Positions 60,501 through 64,000 of a stretch of 64,000 nt of DNA are shown piece by piece. Within the stretch, counting starts at the first letter, position 1. Every line of letters begins with the position of its first letter. A program made the position numbers and the translations under genes. Origin of the DNA: a virus; IMG/VR virus record IMGVR_UViG_3300036766_000686, positions 27,711 through 91,710 of that record; one strand, written 5' to 3'. The notes beneath the pieces are model-generated. The model made no database searches and had not been told where the DNA came from. It worked only from the letters and a program-made list of their open reading frames with translations.

Positions 60501-60658
60501 TTCGCAAGCTGTTCCCACTGAGCCAGCAGGTACTCGCGGAGTTTCGTCTCAATACGAGCGGACTGGGCTAACGCATCCACGCCAATCGACTTAGCGACAA
60601 GATCGTCCAGCAGCCTTACCCCATCGTAGAGGGCATCAATTGTGAGCGTGTCCCGCAT
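57527..60658 (-). CDS. MuF-type minor head protein with intein and HExxH metallopeptidase-like domain
   Basis: 1043 residues, 675 after splicing. The MuF domain (about 100-345) has T-S-R-A-I-S-S-V-N-V-M-R-R-A-G, D-Q-R-T-C-D-R-C-E-I-L-D-G-K and the P-P-F-H-L-N/C-R-C-S-I motif that the intein splits. After the intein comes a Pro/Val/Ala-rich linker, then a domain with H-E-S-V-H-G near residue 912 and a downstream A-L-C-E-A-S-T-E, the HExxH plus Glu pattern of gluzincin-type zinc peptidases. Phage MuF proteins with enzyme or toxin-like C-termini are known and may be delivered with the DNA; here the target is unknown. The start overlaps the portal end by 23 bases. Confidence 0.8.
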   Translation of the reverse strand: MRDTLTIDALYDGVRLLDDLVAKSIGVDALAQSARIETKLREYLLAQWEQLAKKAAREARERFMAMKGDLTDKDAETISNGIGKTMEQWAGIVEERFTRDMRAIYKLSFEVMQARISGKMKAPIEYPIGEWDTGTVTKAEPPPNLRVGFGLQDKAAMNVLGKHQTYWIGEHYSANVGNAIASTTKKFVMEQGRSNEVAGRALERLVGRTLSQVTVPKGFNGTQARYFEGLVSNAATTSRAISSVNVMRRAGYTEYRIVNPKDQRTCDRCEILDGKRFKVADGSALANRILGAKNPTSIRTIQPFLSISDTLSLVGGARGPMGPSLTSKLEENGNALPPFHLNCFIGSTPVLSRRGLIPISSIRVGDEVLTHKLRWKKVSNVMSRDFLGDFINIEGIISTADHPYLIRRDGCNIFSAVIEDDLVGKVNPCNIPLRELRQDHYGNAVANRNEEVLFSRIYVGESGARWLHEGACLREGSSALRSMWENSFDSFFSEGSVSLLFQRVQENIPYKRGIRCLFRMWKKVLADSVSFRKYFYVFAGLSNETMEEIGLWSQRWGEEGTIFRCKKSHVWQKAWARALVYVGDTLARYVKIAKHLGRQVSQRIINLAGTFSLRVPTFLFDPGLNIPSGFLFAETENLDRGQRMVQTEGSSYTRAISRTLNLCDPFSFSEIGFVPIGFIQRFSSHRVVWNLTVEEDESFLVGEQLFAVHNCRCSIDVVSRIPGTPVVAPRPPVAPPPAPPIAPPVSIPIEPPVALPIEAPAAVPVEAPVAVIPAAPLSNYIPPRPIPLLPTPAAPEVLQQEVKKFKTLWDQTLASNKKKKISKFDFPQFRRNTEDFFEKQWGLSLEPSRTGGARRDLIERNARTRKYNGWRDGFEGITLRGKRFDDMSASIGATSNGTMRDGGFFTFIHESVHGSNRLLSSAYNFEGKALCEASTEITARKILVDITGHKFPAGESIFTMSRSYGQVIDDLVNSVTKATGWAKERAWTEIERASHLMSTSAASTIASHYNAPRMFIELLPGNAELTREQKVALQDALSKLRVL
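58529..59632 (-). other. MuF intein (splicing domains only in frame)
   Basis: 368 residues from Cys1 (59632-59630) to H-N (N codon 58531-58529), before Cys of the C-extein. Block A is C-F-I-G-S-T-P-V-L with R-V-G-D-E-V-L; block B is S-T-A-D-H-P-Y-L; block F is V-W-N-L-T-V-E-E-D-E-S-F-L-V and block G ends F-A-V-H-N. Between B and F the MuF frame shows no endonuclease motif, whereas an overlapping frame encodes a zinc-finger nuclease. The insertion interrupts the conserved H-x-N-C-R-C motif of MuF. Confidence 0.92.
58558..59436 (-). CDS. Homing endonuclease nested out of frame inside the MuF intein (zinc fingers, NUMOD3-like, PD-(D/E)XK)
   Basis: Up to 292 residues; the frame opens at the GTG at 59436, but the TTG at 59391 (AGGACG upstream) is a plausible true start. 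It contains three C-x2-C zinc units (C-A-N-C-G-K, C-A-Q-C-G-K, C-S-E-C-G-K), a NUMOD3-like G-A-K-N-P-M-F-G-K-K segment, and a nuclease core with S-T-W-E-D-K-L-A-K-E, Y-L-P-D-F-F-L-P-R-R-K-I-W-I-E-V-K-G, the E...PD...ExK pattern. It sits within the intein in the same relative frame (+1) as the DnaE-intein endonuclease. It probably cleaves intein-free MuF genes. Confidence 0.86.
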   Translation of the reverse strand: MTGVISLVQSSRTISLEKLTRVTSHCANCGKIIMVMPSRIGTKKSCSREYMLANRARAGSMRGPASAKVQARCAQCGKIVLIPSFQKDRFHYCSSECKRISHIKGEYVACSECGKKFWRTPCHSENIFTCSLGCRTKRWKRLGCGPRGGARKGQFSGAKNPMFGKKPGHGRWSTLETPWQGTLRLRSTWEDKLAKELLTLQEPFLYECQRFYLTPDLTYLPDFFLPRRKIWIEVKGWFKPRDHLIQELFPEHLIYVTPSHFQKLGLFLLGLFKDFPVIEWSGILPSKRMRVS

Positions 60659-62384
60659 CGTTGTCGGCGCCCTCAGTGTGCTCCCCGTCTACCTCTCGAT
60701 TCCAATCTTCCTCAAGTTGCAATCGCAACGCCTGCAACCCTTTGACGATCTGCGCCGCCGCACTGTCGCCCCCGAGTATCATCCCCGCCGCCTTCAACGC
60801 GGTCACGGTCTGTCCGGGCTGTGTTGTGTCGCCTAGATTTTTAACCGCCTCTGCCATCGTGAGACTGAATGGAATGTCTGGGTCGAACCCCTCCTTGAAC
60901 GGGGGCAATTCGTCCCCGAGAATTTGCTCCAGCACTTGTCGAGCAATACGCGGGGTCATTCCACCTGTGCGCTCCGACCCACTTAGTATGCTTACCAGTT
61001 CCGCGTTGTCTGTCGTGTTCGGGCTGTTGGACTTGAATTGATGGTACAAGGCTTGCAGGTGCGGAAAGAGAATACGATTAATAAAATCGTCGAACTCATC
61101 CCGCGCGGGGGCAAATACCTGCTCATCCGCGAGCCTTCTTGCCGTGTCCGCAACGTTACGCGAATAGTCGCTGGAGCGTCCAAGAAAAATGGGCGGGATA
61201 CGAAACGCCACGCGCACCTTCACTTGGTTCGCCTCACTGTACTTCTGGAAAAGGGCGTCGCTTTGTTGCGCGGCGGAAAGAGGTTGCGCTTGAATCTTCG
61301 CCGTCCCCATCTCCTCGCCTTCCATTCCCAACGGCTCGGCTTCGATTACTAGGACTTTACTTCGGTTATCGTCTCCCTGTAATCGTTCGAACATTTCCTT
61401 AATCCGATCGATTGAATCGGGGGTCAAGGAACCATTGCTGACCATCACCAACAAGGAAGGAACGTTGTTATTGTTGAAGGTGACGTAATTGACCTCGCTC
61501 GCCTTGCGATCCCCGAACATATCCACGAGGCACCCCACGTAACGAGGCATCCCGTAAGGCGACCTCGACGAATAGAGCTTCCAGTGGATCACTTCGTTGG
61601 CTTGTTTCGCAGGAGAGCAGGTAACGATCTGTCCCGCGGGAACTTCTTGCCCCGTCTCGTTGTCATAAACGCGCGGATCCCCGAACTCCTTAAACCAACG
61701 TTTTTTGTAACCTCCCGATACCGCTCCCGACCTGATCGCAAGATTGCGCTGGACGAACTTGCGGAAACGAATCATGCACGGTTTCGCCACGATCGTGAGC
61801 GACCCGTCCGGCTGTATCACGTATTGAGGAACGTTGACACGGTAAGGGTCGGATTCGGTCGGGGTAATACGAACTTGGTAAGACTTCATGTGGGAGAAAT
61901 AAACGATCTCCCCCTTCCCGTTGCGCACCACTTCCCAATACGCGTTCCCCGTCGCCTCCAGGTCGTGTCGAGTTTTTACCCTAAGCGTTCGAAACGAATC
62001 CGAGGGGCCGCCCCCGTAGAGGAAAAAGTTTGTAAGGCGTATCTTCTCCGCTTTTACTTTTGCTATCAGGTCTTGACCCACTTCGGGTAGATGGAGATTG
62101 ATGCGATTAACTAAACGATGCCCGAACCCGTCAATATTCTGTGCCATCGTGTCGATACAAGGTTCAAGCTCGGTGGAGTTCTCGGGCATCGTTGCGAGGG
62201 CGAATTGATCAAAGGGCGGTTCGATCAACAACCCCTCTCGAATCATCGCGGTAAAGGGGTCGTCCTCTGCGACCTGCTTTGAGGTTCCGGGATCAAGTTC
62301 GGGAGCAGGAGGCACGGAAGGGTCAATCGGAAAGAGCTTTGCCACTATTCGTTGTGATCTTTTTCTGTCGCTATTGAGTCCCAT
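60636..62384 (-). CDS. Portal protein
   Basis: 582 residues. It has the PBSX/HK97-type portal layout: E-P-C-I-D-T-M-A-Q-N-I-D-G-F-G near residue 75, a central Y-W-E-V-V-R-N-G-K-G-E-I wing, the E-V-I-H-W-K-L-Y-S-S-R-S-P-Y-G-M-P-R clip/stem segment, and I-P-P-I-F-L-G near residue 395. The C-terminal quarter is variable and acidic. It forms the dodecameric DNA channel at the vertex. It follows the terminase by 8 bases and leads into MuF, the usual order. Confidence 0.88.
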   Translation of the reverse strand: MGLNSDRKRSQRIVAKLFPIDPSVPPAPELDPGTSKQVAEDDPFTAMIREGLLIEPPFDQFALATMPENSTELEPCIDTMAQNIDGFGHRLVNRINLHLPEVGQDLIAKVKAEKIRLTNFFLYGGGPSDSFRTLRVKTRHDLEATGNAYWEVVRNGKGEIVYFSHMKSYQVRITPTESDPYRVNVPQYVIQPDGSLTIVAKPCMIRFRKFVQRNLAIRSGAVSGGYKKRWFKEFGDPRVYDNETGQEVPAGQIVTCSPAKQANEVIHWKLYSSRSPYGMPRYVGCLVDMFGDRKASEVNYVTFNNNNVPSLLVMVSNGSLTPDSIDRIKEMFERLQGDDNRSKVLVIEAEPLGMEGEEMGTAKIQAQPLSAAQQSDALFQKYSEANQVKVRVAFRIPPIFLGRSSDYSRNVADTARRLADEQVFAPARDEFDDFINRILFPHLQALYHQFKSNSPNTTDNAELVSILSGSERTGGMTPRIARQVLEQILGDELPPFKEGFDPDIPFSLTMAEAVKNLGDTTQPGQTVTALKAAGMILGGDSAAAQIVKGLQALRLQLEEDWNREVDGEHTEGADNDAGHAHN

Positions 62385-62392
62385 TTTTCCTC

Positions 62393-64000
62393 CTACAACA
62401 ACCCGAAGCTCGGACGTTCTCTACGCGGACGACGGATCCCGCGCTTCGCCGCTCGCAACGCGTGGTCAAGGCTATCGAACATATCCCCAGTAAACCGACC
62501 GTCTGGGAAGCGCACTAGGTGGTCAATTGCTCGCATCTGGACGGCACGCTTGAAAAATACCCGCTTGTTTTCAAACAACGGAGCGATCTTCCATGCCCTC
62601 AAGAGTTTGTCCTGAGAGGTCGGGATTTTTTCTACGACCATGCCCGGGCGCAACTCTCGAACTAAGTCTGCCAACAACTCTTGGTACTGGACTGTTTCAA
62701 TGCCCACGCGCAACGGAGTCCAGCGGTCGTAAAACTCTAGGACTTTTTCGGGCTGCTTGGTCGCCTTCAAGTGGTCAAGGTAAAAGTCCACAAGATAAAC
62801 TCTATAATCATCCTTCAAGATCGACCCGAGCAACCCGATCACGGAAATCGAAAACATCGAATGGCGCTCCTCGGCTTGCGCCGCTAAGTCCACGCCCATG
62901 TATAAGCGCAACTCTGCGTCCTTCGGGAAATCCGCTTCCCCTATCTGCTGGCAATCGTCGTAGGCAAATACCTCGCCCTTCATCGCCTCGGTATCACACT
63001 GGTATTGGGAGTTTCCAGAAATAAGCACGCGCCCATTACGTCGCGTTATCAAGGTTTCATTAGGAACGGAAAAACAAACAATTTTGCCGTCGTAATCTAC
63101 CTCTTGGGTTCGTTCAGGAAGATAGGTCAGCACCTCAGCATAATGCCCATAGGAGTCATAACTAGGGTTCCACATTGGGTTAGAAAAAGTATCGCATCGG
63201 CTGGACAAAACGATACCAACCCTCAAACATAAATCATGTAAATCGTCATTAAGTTGTTTTGATATTGTCGAATACCAAAACGAGCCCTCACTTCCCGCCG
63301 GGTTACGACTGCCATCCCCTGATACCAGCGTATCCAAAAATTCTTCAATCTCAATCGAAGGTAAACAAAAAACTATTCTAGGAACTTTCTTTTCTTTGCT
63401 ACACGTTCCACAGTTCCGACGCAACCACGACCAAAATCCCATGTGAGCAAACCCAAAATGGACATACGGAGAATGATTCCTGTTAACCCACGGCTCGATT
63501 CCTAGTTGCCGAATCGTTTCGATCATATCATCGGCAATAGCGCCCTCCTTCTGAGAGAAAGTCACCGTCCCTCGCACAGGGAAAGTGGTATGTCCTTCCG
63601 AAACAAAGTACCCCAAGAATCTTACGAAAGGTCGAATCTTCAACTTAAGGTCCCCTACGTGCACTGTCTTAGGTAGCTTGCGATTCGAATAGCACCGAGG
63701 GGAATCTTTTATACAAAGGTATTCACGACGTTTTCCTCGCCAAATCGTGGTCGCGGGAAACTGAACCCTTCCGGTACGTGTGCTCTTTGCCTTATCGAGT
63801 TTATTCGCAGTCACGAATTTCCAAGTATCTTGACGCTCATCACCGCCACGTAACGCTCGGGTAAGAAAGCGATGATCCACGGTGACTAAAGCATCAACGC
63901 TCCTGCTCTTAAGGTGAAGCATAGACCCACGGTAGCGTTTTATTAATCGACATAAAGGACGCTGAAATTCCAACACCCATTTTTTTTGATTGAAGGTCGC
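62393..64000 (-). CDS. terL: Large terminase subunit, nuclease half with intein; N-terminus beyond window
   Basis: The frame is open through base 64000, so the ATPase half and the intein start lie outside the window; the GTG at 63976 is not a true start. The C-extein has an RNase H-like nuclease: L-Y-M-G-V-D-L-A-A-Q with the first Asp, V-G-I-E-T-V-Q-Y-Q-E with the second acidic site, and F-D-S-L-D-H-A-L-R near the end with the third. It cuts concatemers and drives packaging with the portal. Q-Y-Q-C-D-T-E-A-M after the intein is the linker between ATPase and nuclease. Confidence 0.85.
   Translation of the reverse strand, partial: ATFNQKKWVLEFQRPLCRLIKRYRGSMLHLKSRSVDALVTVDHRFLTRALRGGDERQDTWKFVTANKLDKAKSTRTGRVQFPATTIWRGKRREYLCIKDSPRCYSNRKLPKTVHVGDLKLKIRPFVRFLGYFVSEGHTTFPVRGTVTFSQKEGAIADDMIETIRQLGIEPWVNRNHSPYVHFGFAHMGFWSWLRRNCGTCSKEKKVPRIVFCLPSIEIEEFLDTLVSGDGSRNPAGSEGSFWYSTISKQLNDDLHDLCLRVGIVLSSRCDTFSNPMWNPSYDSYGHYAEVLTYLPERTQEVDYDGKIVCFSVPNETLITRRNGRVLISGNSQYQCDTEAMKGEVFAYDDCQQIGEADFPKDAELRLYMGVDLAAQAEERHSMFSISVIGLLGSILKDDYRVYLVDFYLDHLKATKQPEKVLEFYDRWTPLRVGIETVQYQELLADLVRELRPGMVVEKIPTSQDKLLRAWKIAPLFENKRVFFKRAVQMRAIDHLVRFPDGRFTGDMFDSLDHALRAAKRGIRRPRRERPSFGLL
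63011..64000 (-). other. Terminase intein with in-frame LAGLIDADG endonuclease, 5' end outside window
   Basis: The intein ends at Asn 63013-63011 (S-G-N) before Ser. Visible blocks: a B-type V-T-V-D-H-R-F, LAGLIDADG helices F-L-G-Y-F-V-S-E-G and F-L-D-T-L-V-S-G-D-G, and a G block V-L-I-S-G-N. The penultimate residue is Gly instead of His, which may slow or alter Asn cyclisation. Block A lies beyond base 64000. Confidence 0.85.

Noticed and set aside
1-64000. Integrase, transposase or attachment sites
   Set aside because: No recombinase family motif or flanking direct repeats were seen; the window reads as a lytic-type structural and replication region.

Overview
The window is one continuous piece of a tailed double-stranded DNA phage genome (Caudoviricetes) with a contractile tail. 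Every convincing gene lies on the minus strand, so transcription runs from base 64000 towards base 1. Coding is very dense: no gene-free stretch exceeds about 230 bases, and many genes join through ATGA/GTGA start-stop overlaps with good Shine-Dalgarno sites. A lysis lipoprotein with a lipobox and an M15-type endolysin hint at a Gram-negative host, but the host cannot be named from this sequence. Both ends are cut: the terminase runs off the right edge and an Mre11-like nuclease runs off the left edge.

Layout in transcription order. (1) Packaging and head, 64000-57261: large terminase with intein, portal, MuF-type head protein with intein and a C-terminal HExxH domain, and a small protein. 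(2) DNA modification block, 57268-46531: an ASCH/nucleotidyltransferase-like protein, QueD, QueE, FolE, a PIG-L-like deacetylase fused to a second domain, a Rossmann methyltransferase-like protein, a GT-B glycosyltransferase, and a 1735-residue fusion of a DpdA-like transglycosylase, an intein-containing ATP-dependent ligase, a LigD-type phosphoesterase and an XkdF prohead protease. (3) Capsid and connector, 46522-41412: scaffold-like protein, major capsid, small head proteins, adaptor, closure and completion proteins. (4) Tail, 41397-16140: a methyltransferase/glycosyltransferase fusion, fibre-like proteins, sheath, tube, frameshifted chaperone, tape measure, baseplate hub and spike, gp25-like, J-like, and two large fibre proteins. 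(5) Lysis, 16130-13667, with one tRNA-Met(CAT) and an HNH endonuclease. (6) Replication and recombination, 13537-1: SF2 helicase, initiator-like protein with a lambda-like origin inside its gene, DNA polymerase III alpha with intein, small proteins, gp32-like SSB, UvsX/RecA and Mre11/gp47.

The most unusual content is of two kinds. First, there are four inteins, in polymerase, ligase, MuF and terminase, each at a highly conserved or catalytic motif. Two (ligase, terminase) carry in-frame LAGLIDADG endonucleases. The other two (DnaE, MuF) are splicing domains whose homing endonuclease is encoded as an overlapping gene in a different reading frame of the same strand; both are zinc-finger plus PD-(D/E)XK proteins and both lie in the same relative frame. 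Second, the 7-deazaguanine pathway (FolE, QueD, QueE, DpdA) has no QueC in view but carries a glycosyltransferase, a PIG-L-type deacetylase and a methyltransferase-like protein. This suggests a DNA base other than plain dPreQ0, possibly an amino-sugar-decorated 7-deazaguanine. Its inserting enzyme is fused to a ligase, an end-processing domain and the prohead protease, so DNA modification, nick sealing and head maturation may be physically linked.
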